Source: Superficieibacter sp. HKU1 (GTDB taxonomy: Bacteria > Pseudomonadota > Gammaproteobacteria > Enterobacterales > Enterobacteriaceae). Taken from it: a DNA stretch of 64,000 bases. The notes below the pieces were generated by a model. It made no database searches. It saw nothing but the letters and a program-made list of their open reading frames with translations, and was not told where the DNA came from. The position numbers were made by a program, and so were the translations under genes. Within the stretch, counting starts at the first letter, position 1, and every line of letters starts with the position of its first letter. Positions 8,628 through 16,302 of this stretch are shown here, piece by piece. The stretch covers positions 620,001-684,000 of the forward strand of contig NZ_CP119754.1 of assembly GCF_029319185.1 (NCBI RefSeq), written 5' to 3'.

Positions 8628-9092
8628 TCAACGCAAATGATGCACCACCTGATTACTGCTGCCGCGCCAGATTAGCGCCGGATCTTTCAGATCCTGTACA
8701 AACTTGCCGTCCACCAGCACATTGATCAGGTCCACCACCTGCATTTGCGCTTCGTTCAGTTCATCCAGTTTATAGCCGGTCCACATCCAGATATCTTTCC
8801 CCGGACACTCGGCGCGGATCCGCTGCACCAGCGTCAGGATCTCCGGGACGTTTTGCGGATGGAGCGGATCGCCGCCGGAGAGAGTGATCCCCTGGCGCTT
8901 GATCCGCGTATCGTTGAGATCGTGGATGATTTGATCGGCCATCGCCTGGGTGAACGGCTGACCCGAGTTCAGCCGCCAGGTGCTTTTGTTGTAGCAGCCG
9001 GGGCACTCATGTACGCACCCTGAGACAAACAGGGTACAGCGCGTGCCGGGGCCGTTGACGATGTCGACGGGGTAATACTGGTGATAGTTCAT
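8628..9092 (-). CDS. nrdG: Anaerobic ribonucleotide reductase activating protein
   Basis: 154 residues, the E. coli NrdG length, starting MNYHQYYPVD. The radical SAM cluster motif is CVHECPGC, followed by SGGDPL. The enzyme uses S-adenosylmethionine and a 4Fe-4S cluster to install the glycyl radical on NrdD, allowing ribonucleotide reduction without oxygen. It lies downstream of nrdD on the same strand, separated by about 110 bases that contain a REP pair. The nrdD promoter probably drives both. Confidence 0.96.
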   Translation of the reverse strand: MNYHQYYPVDIVNGPGTRCTLFVSGCVHECPGCYNKSTWRLNSGQPFTQAMADQIIHDLNDTRIKRQGITLSGGDPLHPQNVPEILTLVQRIRAECPGKDIWMWTGYKLDELNEAQMQVVDLINVLVDGKFVQDLKDPALIWRGSSNQVVHHLR

Positions 9093-9102
9093 AGTGGTTT
9101 CC

Positions 9103-9189
9103 TGCCGGGTGGCGCTGCGCTTACCCGGCCTGTATGTGTAGCACGCTGCCAGTGACCGTAGGCCCGGTAAGCGTAGCGCCACCGGGCAT
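9103..9189. repeat. REP/BIME element between nrdD and nrdG
   Basis: Two oppositely oriented REP units: TGCCGGGTGGCGCTGCGCTT at the left and GTAAGCGTAGCGCCACCGGGCA at the right. Each folds as an imperfect GC-rich hairpin. It sits in the nrdD-nrdG gap, where such elements often modulate message stability. Confidence 0.85.
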
Positions 9190-9203
9190 TCATGGCTGCG
9201 GAC

Positions 9204-11342
9204 TCAGCCGATCTGGCCGTTGCCCAAATGCTTCACGCGGCGTTTCACTTCTTCCTGCTTGCCGGCGTTAAACGGACGTGCATCCGGGCTGCCTAAATAT
9301 CCGCATACGCGGCGGGTAACCGACACCCGCGCCGCATCGTGGTTGCCGCATTTCGGGCAGGTGAAGCCCTTGCTGGTGCATTCGAACTCGCCGGTAAAGC
9401 CGCATTCGTAGCACTCGTCAATCGGGGTGTTGGTCCCGTAATACGGCACGTGCTGGTAGCTGTAGTCCCAGACGTCTTCCAGCGCTTTCAGGTTGTGCTG
9501 GATGTTCGGATACTCGCCGTAGCAAATGAAGCCCCCGTTCGCCAGCGGCGGGTACGGCGCTTCGAAATCGATTTTGTCGTACGGATTCACCTTCTTCTCG
9601 ACGTCGAGGTGGAAGCTGTTGGTGTAGTAGCCTTTATCGGTGACGCCCGGTACCACGCCGAACTCGGCGGTATCCAGACGGCAGAAGCGGTCGCACAGGT
9701 TCTCACTCGGCGTGCTGTACAGGCTAAAACCGTAGCCGGTTTCCTCTTTCCACCGATCCACGGCCTGACGCAGACGTTCAACAATCGCCACGCCTTTTGC
9801 ACGCAGCGCTTCGCTGTCGTACATATGGTTTTCGCCTGCCAGCGCATTGATGGTTTCATGGATACCGATATAACCCAGCGAAATAGACGCGCGACCGTTT
9901 TTGAAAATCTCTGAGACATCGTCGTCCGCTTTCAAACGCACGCCGCAGGCACCTTCCATATACAGAATCGGCGCAACGCGCGCTTTGACACCTTCCAGAC
10001 GGGCAATACGGGTCATCAATGCTTTACGCGCCAGGACCAGACGCTCGTCCAGCAGCGTCCAGAACGCCGCTTCATTACCCCGGGCTTCCAGCGCGATGCG
10101 CGGCAGGTTGAGGCTGATCACGCCGAGGTTATTACGACCGTCGTGAACCTGCTCGCCGTTCTCGTTCTCCCATACGCCGAGGAAGCTGCGGCAGCCCATC
10201 GGGGTTTTAAACGAGCCGGTCACTTTGACTACCTGCTCGTAGTTCAGGATATCCGGATACATACGCTTGCTCGCGCACTCCAGCGCCAGCTGTTTAATGT
10301 CGTAGTTGGCGTCGCCTGGCTTGTGGTTCAGGCCGTCGCGGATGGCGAACACCAGTTTTGGGAATACCGCCGTTTTACGGTTTTTGCCGAGGCCCGCGAT
10401 GCGGTTACGCAGGATCGATTGTTGAATCAGACGCGATTGCCAACTGGTGCCAAGGCCGAAACCAAAGGTGACAAACGGCGTCTGCCCGTTAGCGGTGTGC
10501 AGCGTGTTCACCTCGTATTCAAGAGACTGGAACGCGTCGTAGCACTCTTTCTCGGTACGCGAGTGCGCGTAGCCGTCAGCGTCCGGGATCTGCCACTCTT
10601 CAGCCGTTTTACGGTGCTTATTAAAACTCTCGGTGACAAACGGGGCCAGCACTTCATCAATGCGGTTAATGGTGGTGCCGCCGTAAATATGGCTGGCCAC
10701 TTGGGCGATAATCTGTGCGGTTACCGCGGTGGCGGTAGAGATGGATTTCGGCGGTTCAATTTCCGCGTTACCCATCTTAAAGCCCTGCGTCAGCATGCCT
10801 TTCAGGTCGATCAGCATACAGTTGAACATCGGGAAGAACGGGGAGTAGTCGAGATCGTGATAGTGGATATCGCCTCGCTCGTGCGCCTGTACCACGTCGC
10901 GCGGCAGCAGGTGCTGACGGGCATAGTGTTTGGCGACAATACCGGCCAGCAGATCGCGCTGGGTCGGGATCACTTTACTGTCTTTGTTGGCGTTTTCGTT
11001 GAGCAGGGCAGAGTTGGTCTGCTCGACCAGGCCGCGAATTTCCTGGTTCAGACGACCGCGTTTTTCACGCTGAATGTCGCGATCGTGACGGTACTCAATA
11101 TAAGCGCGCGCGAGCTGTTTGTACGGCCCGGACATCAGCTGGTTCTCGACCGCGGTCTGGATCTCATTGATATCGACCTGACTGCGACTTTGCATCTGAT
11201 TGCTAACGACTTCTGCGACGGTGGCGCAATAGTCTGCGTCATCGACTCCCGCTGCTTTAGCTGCACGCAGAATTGCTTCCTGGATGCGCTCTGATTTGAA
11301 CGGCGCTTTACAGCCATCTCGTTTCATCACATGCGGTGTCAT
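9204..11342 (-). CDS. nrdD: Anaerobic ribonucleoside-triphosphate reductase, large subunit
   Basis: 712 residues, as in E. coli, from ATG 11342 (MTPHVMKRDG) with GGAG upstream. It has an N-terminal ATP-cone (about 5-95), the ten-stranded barrel domain, a C-terminal zinc site (CYECGF and CPKCGN) and the glycyl-radical motif RVCGYLG with G681. It reduces ribonucleoside triphosphates to deoxy forms under anaerobiosis, with formate as reductant, after activation by NrdG. Upstream NrdR-like boxes and an FNR-like site fit the expected anaerobic control. Confidence 0.97.
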   Translation of the reverse strand: MTPHVMKRDGCKAPFKSERIQEAILRAAKAAGVDDADYCATVAEVVSNQMQSRSQVDINEIQTAVENQLMSGPYKQLARAYIEYRHDRDIQREKRGRLNQEIRGLVEQTNSALLNENANKDSKVIPTQRDLLAGIVAKHYARQHLLPRDVVQAHERGDIHYHDLDYSPFFPMFNCMLIDLKGMLTQGFKMGNAEIEPPKSISTATAVTAQIIAQVASHIYGGTTINRIDEVLAPFVTESFNKHRKTAEEWQIPDADGYAHSRTEKECYDAFQSLEYEVNTLHTANGQTPFVTFGFGLGTSWQSRLIQQSILRNRIAGLGKNRKTAVFPKLVFAIRDGLNHKPGDANYDIKQLALECASKRMYPDILNYEQVVKVTGSFKTPMGCRSFLGVWENENGEQVHDGRNNLGVISLNLPRIALEARGNEAAFWTLLDERLVLARKALMTRIARLEGVKARVAPILYMEGACGVRLKADDDVSEIFKNGRASISLGYIGIHETINALAGENHMYDSEALRAKGVAIVERLRQAVDRWKEETGYGFSLYSTPSENLCDRFCRLDTAEFGVVPGVTDKGYYTNSFHLDVEKKVNPYDKIDFEAPYPPLANGGFICYGEYPNIQHNLKALEDVWDYSYQHVPYYGTNTPIDECYECGFTGEFECTSKGFTCPKCGNHDAARVSVTRRVCGYLGSPDARPFNAGKQEEVKRRVKHLGNGQIG

Positions 11343-11708
11343 GATCACTCCATATTTAAAAGAACAGGTTATCCACAGAGGGAGGAATGTCCCGGTAGTT
11401 TTTTTCGTTACTGCATCCAGAGACTTCCGGTAAGCGCGGCCCTTTTTATCCACAGCTCTTGCTAAAGGGCGTGGTGCAATAATAGACGATAAATACAATA
11501 TGTAGGGCCGGGCGGCATTTTAAGTTCTATATGTAGTGATTTGCATCAAAGATGTTTGCAATTTTATTGATGCAGGACAAAGTAAAAAGGAGACAGTACA
11601 GATGACGGGCGCTGCGGAGGATATAATTTTTCGTACTGACGAAAGACTTGCAAAAGCCCTAAAAAAAGCGTGGAAAATCGCGGCCCGGTCACCCCGGGCC
11701 GCTTTCAT
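11343..11708 (-). promoter_or_regulatory. nrdDG promoter region: two NrdR-like boxes and an FNR-like site
   Basis: A 366-base stretch between nrdD and treC with no gene. Two NrdR-box-like 16-mers, around ACAATATGTAG (11493-11508) and CTATATGTAGTG (11524-11539), begin exactly 31 bp apart, close to three helical turns, which is the usual NrdR arrangement. GTGAT-TTGC-ATCAA (11536-11549) differs from the FNR consensus at one base and overlaps the second box. The sites lie 150-200 bp before nrdD. The treC terminator occupies the right end. Confidence 0.7.
11680..11702 (-). terminator. Terminator of the treBC transcript
   Basis: A perfect 9-bp GC stem (GCGGCCCGG with CCGGGCCGC) and a 5-base loop, 6 bases beyond the treC stop. 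On the minus strand it is followed by GATTTTCC and, a few bases later, a T7 run. Confidence 0.8.
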
Positions 11709-13361
11709 TTACTGTCGCCACCAGAGCGCTTCAAAAGGTCGAAGGGTCATCGGTGCAGGCCGATTGGCCACCTCCGCGTAATTGGTTGCCAGTACTTTCC
11801 ATGCTCCCGGACAGGGTGTCGGCTGCCAGTCCTGGCACTCGCGGCTCAGGTTGGCGATGACCAGCAATGTTTGTCCCTGCCACTGGCGGCGGTAACACCA
11901 CAGATGTGGATGATCCGGCAGCAGATCCTCGTAGTCTCCCCACGTCAGCACCGGCTCGGTTTTGCGCAGCGCGATCAGCGCCTGATAGGTATAAAATACC
12001 GACTGCTTGTCCTCCAGCGCCGCCTCGACGTTGATCTCGCTCGCGTTGGCATTCACGCCGATCCACGGTTCGCCGGTGGTAAAGCCAGCGTTGGGACCGC
12101 GGTCCCACTGCATCGGTGTCCGGCTGTTGTCCCGCGAGCGGACGGCAAGGATATCCAGCAGCTCCTGGGCATCGCGCCCGTTGACCCGCTGTTCGGCGAA
12201 CATATTATGGCTCTCAACGTCGCGGTAATCTGTGATGCGGGTAAAGTGCGGATTGGTCATGCCAATCTCTTCGCCCTGATAGATATACGGCGTGCCCTGC
12301 ATCCCATGCAGCGCCATCGCCAGCATTTTAGCGGCGGGCACGCGGTACTCACCTTCATCGCCAAAACGCGACACGATGCGCGGCTGATCGTGGTTACACC
12401 AGAACAGCGCGTTCCATGCCCGCTGATGCATCCCCTGCTGCCAGTGGCGAAACAGAGATTTGAGCGCCACAAAATCAGGTGCCGCCTGGGTCCATTTCTC
12501 ACCGCCGGGATAATCCACTTTCAGATGGTGAAAGTTAAAGGTCATCGACAGTTCACCGCCGTCCAGAGACGCATACCGCTGGCAGTGCTCAAGGGTGGTG
12601 GAGGACATTTCTCCGACCGTCATCAGCCCGCGCGGCATAAACACATCGCGGCTCATCTCCTGCAAAAATTCATGCACGCGCGGTCCATCGGTATAAAAAC
12701 GACGTCCGTCGCCCGGTTCATCATTTGGGAACGTCAGATCTTTGGAGATAAGATTCACCACGTCGAGGCGCAGCCCGTCCACGCCGCGATCGGCCCAGAA
12801 TGCGCAGACCTGTTTTAGTTCAGCGCGCACCCTCGGATTTTCCCAGTTCAAATCCGCCTGCTCCGGCGCAAAGAGATGCAGATAATACTGTTCGCTGTCC
12901 GCCTGCCAGCGCCAGGCGCTGCCGCCGAATTTAGAACGCCAGTTATTCGGCGCTTCATCCGGCGTGCCGTCGCGCCAGAAATAAAACTCGCGATAAGGGC
13001 TCTCTTTATTGAGCGCCTCACGAAACCACGGGTGCTGGGTGGAAGTATGGTTAAACACCATATCCAGAATAATGCGCGTGCCGCGCGCTTTGGCCTCTGC
13101 CACCAGCGCGTCAAAATCATCCAGCGAGCCGTAGGCGGGATCGATGGCGGTATAGTTGGCGACATCGTAGCCGTTATCGACCTGTGGGGAGATATAAAAC
13201 GGCGTCAGCCAGAGGGCGTCAACGCCCAGCGTTTTCAGATAATCCAGGCGCTGCGTCACGCCGCGTAAATCGCCGGTACCGCTGCCAGTCGTGTCCTGAA
13301 AGCTCTTCGGATAAATTTGGTAGATGACGCCGTTCTGCCACCAGTGAGGAAGGATATTCAT
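11709..13361 (-). CDS. treC: Trehalose-6-phosphate hydrolase (alpha,alpha-phosphotrehalase)
   Basis: 550 residues, start MNILPHWWQNGVIYQIYP as in E. coli TreC. A GH13 alpha-amylase-type barrel with the conserved regions DMVFNHTS, GLRLDVVN (nucleophile aspartate), a GEMSS acid segment and FWCNHDQPR. It hydrolyses cytoplasmic trehalose 6-phosphate to glucose and glucose 6-phosphate. It follows treB after 47 bases containing a small hairpin. TreR/CRP control comes from the treB promoter. Confidence 0.96.
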   Translation of the reverse strand: MNILPHWWQNGVIYQIYPKSFQDTTGSGTGDLRGVTQRLDYLKTLGVDALWLTPFYISPQVDNGYDVANYTAIDPAYGSLDDFDALVAEAKARGTRIILDMVFNHTSTQHPWFREALNKESPYREFYFWRDGTPDEAPNNWRSKFGGSAWRWQADSEQYYLHLFAPEQADLNWENPRVRAELKQVCAFWADRGVDGLRLDVVNLISKDLTFPNDEPGDGRRFYTDGPRVHEFLQEMSRDVFMPRGLMTVGEMSSTTLEHCQRYASLDGGELSMTFNFHHLKVDYPGGEKWTQAAPDFVALKSLFRHWQQGMHQRAWNALFWCNHDQPRIVSRFGDEGEYRVPAAKMLAMALHGMQGTPYIYQGEEIGMTNPHFTRITDYRDVESHNMFAEQRVNGRDAQELLDILAVRSRDNSRTPMQWDRGPNAGFTTGEPWIGVNANASEINVEAALEDKQSVFYTYQALIALRKTEPVLTWGDYEDLLPDHPHLWCYRRQWQGQTLLVIANLSRECQDWQPTPCPGAWKVLATNYAEVANRPAPMTLRPFEALWWRQ

Positions 13362-13383
13362 GGTTATTTCCTGCAAATGCGAA

Positions 13384-13401
13384 GGGGCGCAACTGCGCCC
13401 C
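13384..13401 (-). other. Intercistronic hairpin between treB and treC
   Basis: A 7-bp perfect GC stem GGGGCGC/GCGCCCC with loop AACT, inside the 47-base gap. There is no T-run, so it is more likely an mRNA-stability or partial-polarity element than a full terminator. Confidence 0.5.
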
Positions 13402-13408
13402 GAAAAGG

Positions 13409-14827
13409 TCAGACAATCTGTAATGTGCCCTGGCGGTGCTTACGCTGGTACATCACCGTGGTGAGGACCACCGGGATCACAATCGCGATCAGCATCGCCA
13501 TGCCGAAGACCTGCCAGTAGCCCGGCTGGATGGAGAGAATGCCCGGCAGGCCGCCGACGCCGATGCCGTTAGCCATCACGCCGTAAAGCCCACACAGCAA
13601 GCCCGCGAGGCCGGAGCCAATCATCGCGCAGAGCATCGGGAAGCGATATTTCAGGTTGATACCGTACATCGCCGGCTCGGTGACGCCGAGGAAAGCGGCG
13701 ATGGCGGCCGGAACGGAGATTTCCCGCTCGTTATGTTTACGGCTGACGATAATAATGCCGAGCACTGCCGACGCCTGGGCAATGTTTGACAGCGCGATCA
13801 GCGGCCATACCGGCGTGCCGCCGAGGCTCTGGATCATCTGCATGTCGATGGCAAGCGTAGTCTGATGCACGCCGGTGATCACCAGCGGCGCATAGAGGAA
13901 GCCGAACAGCGCCGCGCCAATCGGGGCAAAACTGCCGGTCATCAGATGGCGCACCGCAAAGGCTACGCCGTCGCCAATCATACGGCCAAACGGGCCGATA
14001 AAGGCGTGGGCGAGAAACACCGCCAGCAGCAGTGAGCAGACCGGGACCACCACCAGATACAGGTAGCTGGGCACGATACGCTTGAGGTAATTTTCAATAA
14101 AGCCGAGCGCCAGACCCGCCAGCAGCGCCGGGATCACCTGCGCCTGGTAGCCAACTTTGGCGATGCTGAACAGGCCGAAATTCCACACTTCCGGCGTCTG
14201 CTGGCCCAGTAAGTAAGCGTTCATTAACTGCGGTGACACCAGCGTGATACCCAGCACGATGCCGAGGATCGGCGTACCGCCCAGCTTACGTACCGCCGAC
14301 CAGCAAATTCCGACCGGCAGATAGAAGAAGATTGCCTCGCCAATCAGCCATAAAAAGTCGTAGATCGTTTTCAGCGCCGGGAACATCTGCGCCAGCGTCT
14401 GACCATTGCTCATCGGCAAATCGCCGATAACGTTACGGAAGCCCAGAATCAGGCCGCCGCTGATCAATGCCGGCAGCAGCGGAAAGAAGATTTCGGCAAA
14501 GTGGGAGATGAGCTGCTCATACCATTTCATATTCTGCCGCGCGGCTTTTTTCGCCTGTTCTTTATCGGCGCGCGCCTGTCCGGTAGAGGCCAGCAGAACC
14601 TGATAATAGTCGCCGACGTCGGTGCCAATCACCACCTGAAATTGTCCGGCGTTGGTGAAACAGCCTTTCACCATCGGCAGTTGTTCAATCGCTTTCGGAT
14701 CGGCCTTCGCCGGTTGGTTGAGCACGAAGCGCAAGCGGGTAATGCAGTGGCTGACGGTGGCGATGTTTTCGCGGCCGCCAACCAGTTCGATCAGCCGATC
14801 GATATCCTGTTGGTTAACTTTACTCAT
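13409..14827 (-). CDS. treB: PTS trehalose-specific EIIBC component
   Basis: 472 residues (E. coli 473). The start ATG at 14827 gives MSKVNQQDID. EIIB domain 1-85 with the phosphorylated cysteine C28 in VSHCITRLRF; a linker; then an EIIC domain of about ten membrane segments with the GITEP-like motif LGVTEPAMYGIN. It imports trehalose as trehalose 6-phosphate; no EIIA is fused, so phosphate would come from the glucose EIIA (Crr). It forms an operon with treC. The operator is immediately upstream. Confidence 0.96.
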   Translation of the reverse strand: MSKVNQQDIDRLIELVGGRENIATVSHCITRLRFVLNQPAKADPKAIEQLPMVKGCFTNAGQFQVVIGTDVGDYYQVLLASTGQARADKEQAKKAARQNMKWYEQLISHFAEIFFPLLPALISGGLILGFRNVIGDLPMSNGQTLAQMFPALKTIYDFLWLIGEAIFFYLPVGICWSAVRKLGGTPILGIVLGITLVSPQLMNAYLLGQQTPEVWNFGLFSIAKVGYQAQVIPALLAGLALGFIENYLKRIVPSYLYLVVVPVCSLLLAVFLAHAFIGPFGRMIGDGVAFAVRHLMTGSFAPIGAALFGFLYAPLVITGVHQTTLAIDMQMIQSLGGTPVWPLIALSNIAQASAVLGIIIVSRKHNEREISVPAAIAAFLGVTEPAMYGINLKYRFPMLCAMIGSGLAGLLCGLYGVMANGIGVGGLPGILSIQPGYWQVFGMAMLIAIVIPVVLTTVMYQRKHRQGTLQIV

Positions 14828-14882
14828 CTCAAAGCCTCGTGGCAGATGTAAAGAAGGGGTCGGGGTGATAACTGGCGGAGAG

Positions 14883-14944
14883 AGTATATCTTCGGTGAAT
14901 GAGTGAAAACGGGAACGTTCCCGAAACGTAGCGACGATCACATA
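14883..14944 (-). promoter_or_regulatory. treB promoter with TreR operator
   Basis: A perfect palindrome CGGGAACGTTCCCG (14910-14923), the TreR operator sequence, overlaps the -35 region of a minus-strand promoter whose -10 is TATACT (14883-14888). A CRP-like half site TATGTGA lies at 14938-14944. This fits repression by TreR and activation by CRP. Confidence 0.75.
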
Positions 14945-14960
14945 AATCGTGTTCTGCGGA

Positions 14961-15908
14961 TTAAGAGAGGGTGGCGGGGATCACGATTTGTTGTGGTTCG
15001 CGGCGGCCGTTGATCTGATCGATCAGCTGTAAGGCCGCCTGACGTCCGGCCTCGGCGTAGCCCGGATCGACGGTGACGATCTCAGGGTGCAGGAACTTGA
15101 TCAGCGGCGTATTACCGACGCTGGCAAGCTGAACGCTGTCAATACGCTGTTCCTGTAAATACTTGCTGGCGCCCAGCGCCAGCGTGTCGGTAGCGCAGAC
15201 CAGCGCGGTGGTGTCGGGCGTCAGCACGTCCACCACATGTTCATAGCCCTGCTTCATGGTCAGGCCCGGCAGGGTGGAGACCGTCGGCAGGCGATGTTTT
15301 TTGCAGAAGGATAACCACGCCTGATGGCGGCGCTGGCCGGTGGTGATGTCACGATGCGGCACGCCAAGGTAGCTGATATGGCGATGACCGCGATCGTAAA
15401 GACGCTGCATCAGGATCTGGATCGCGCCTTCATCGTCATAGCATACCGAGGCAAAACCTTGCGCATCACGGGCCAGCAGAACCAGCGAAGACTGCCAGCT
15501 TGCCAGCATCTCCACATTAATACCGGTAAAGCCAAACAGCACCACGCCATCGATATTACGCCGTTGCAGCATGCCGAGATGCTCCTCGACAATCGCCGTC
15601 GAAAACTGGCTCTCAATCATGATCGGATCGTAGCCCTGCTCATAAAACACCGGCAGCATGGTCTGTACGGCCAGGTTTTCCGACAGCGAATCCAGACGGG
15701 TAACAATAATTGCCACCACTTTGTCGCTCTGTCCGCGCATGGCACGCGCGGAGCGGGAAGGGGAGAAACCGTGCTGCTGCATAACGGCTTCAACACGTTC
15801 GCGGGTACGTTCGCTGACGCCGCTTTCATTATTCAGCACGCGGGATACGGTAGATTTTCCCACGCCGCTTAAGCGCGCAATGTCTTTGATCGTCAGCCGG
15901 TTTTGCAT
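14961..15908 (-). CDS. treR: Trehalose operon repressor (LacI family)
   Basis: 315 residues, the E. coli length. N-terminal LacI HTH (TIKDIARLSGVGKSTVSRVL, about 6-25), a hinge helix near 50-60, then a periplasmic-binding-protein-like inducer domain. In E. coli, trehalose 6-phosphate is the inducer and trehalose competes. It lies upstream of treB on the same strand with its own start. The palindromic operator between treR and treB is the expected target. Confidence 0.95.
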   Translation of the reverse strand: MQNRLTIKDIARLSGVGKSTVSRVLNNESGVSERTRERVEAVMQQHGFSPSRSARAMRGQSDKVVAIIVTRLDSLSENLAVQTMLPVFYEQGYDPIMIESQFSTAIVEEHLGMLQRRNIDGVVLFGFTGINVEMLASWQSSLVLLARDAQGFASVCYDDEGAIQILMQRLYDRGHRHISYLGVPHRDITTGQRRHQAWLSFCKKHRLPTVSTLPGLTMKQGYEHVVDVLTPDTTALVCATDTLALGASKYLQEQRIDSVQLASVGNTPLIKFLHPEIVTVDPGYAEAGRQAALQLIDQINGRREPQQIVIPATLS

Positions 15909-15984
15909 CCTGTCGTCCCATAAGGTGAAGCAACGTCGTAAAAGAGCTTAACTTTACCCGCCTTAATAACAATGGGCAAAGTCT

Positions 15985-16019
15985 GGTTTATGTTCGGTTT
16001 AGTCACGTGGCGGTATCAT
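15985..16019 (+). promoter_or_regulatory. PhoP-dependent mgtA promoter
   Basis: A perfect PhoP box, GGTTTA (15985-15990), 5 bases, GGTTTA (15996-16001), sits 12 bases upstream of the -10 hexamer TATCAT (16014-16019). This is the standard layout of PhoP-activated promoters. It fits low-magnesium induction through PhoPQ. Confidence 0.88.
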
Positions 16020-16025
16020 ACCGCC

Positions 16026-16302
16026 ATAAATGCCACAAATTATATTGATAAGGCTATATAATTCGCGGCGTTTTATTACCTCATTAACTTACCGGAGGCC
16101 GTATGGATCCCGATCCCACCCCTCTCCCAAACGGGAGAAAAGTTACCTTCCGGTAAGTCAGTCTTTTCACTGCCTTAGCGGAAGCGCAAGGCAGTGACGT
16201 CATTTGCGTCCCTGTAATCACTGTATTCGCCTGTCAGGTATGGCCTCGTCACGCCTGAAGGATATTCTGCGCCCGCTGGTAACGGGCGCGGAGGGACTGA
16301 TT
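16026..16302 (+). promoter_or_regulatory. mgtA 5' leader (Mg2+ / mgtL translation-responsive leader)
   Basis: About 280 transcribed bases between the PhoP promoter and the mgtA start. It contains the proline-rich mgtL frame and several inverted repeats, including one around TTACCGGAGG and CCTTCCGGTAA flanking mgtL and one around CACTGCCTTAGCG and GCAAGGCAGTG. This is the position of the magnesium-sensing leader in E. coli and Salmonella, where stalling on mgtL or high Mg2+ decides whether transcription continues into mgtA. Confidence 0.75.
16103..16156 (+). CDS. mgtL: MgtL leader peptide
   Basis: A 17-codon frame, MDPDPTPLPNGRKVTFR, in the mgtA leader with Shine-Dalgarno CGGAGG 5 bases before its ATG. 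E. coli MgtL has the same length and the same DPDPTPLP-type start. The Asp-Pro/Pro-rich beginning destabilises ribosomes at low Mg2+ and the other codons change leader folding. The C-terminal half differs from the E. coli peptide while the acidic/proline segment is kept. Confidence 0.9.
   Translation: MDPDPTPLPNGRKVTFR

Noticed and set aside
9103..9189. Short spaced repeats considered as a CRISPR array
   Set aside because: Units are inverted REP sequences with hairpins, only two per site, and occur at several intergenic positions; no CRISPR array or cas gene is in the window.
10143..11294. 383-codon open frame antisense to nrdD
   Set aside because: It is a mirror of a GC-rich conserved gene, has no family features, and nrdD is complete on the other strand.
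16057..16062. TATAAT as the mgtA -10
   Set aside because: It lies 56 bp from the PhoP box; TATCAT at 16014-16019 has the normal 12-bp spacing. TATAAT could still be a secondary promoter.
16204..16302. Longer MgtA start upstream of 16303
   Set aside because: It lies inside the regulatory leader; known MgtA proteins begin at the MLKN/MFKE-type start and have about 900 residues.
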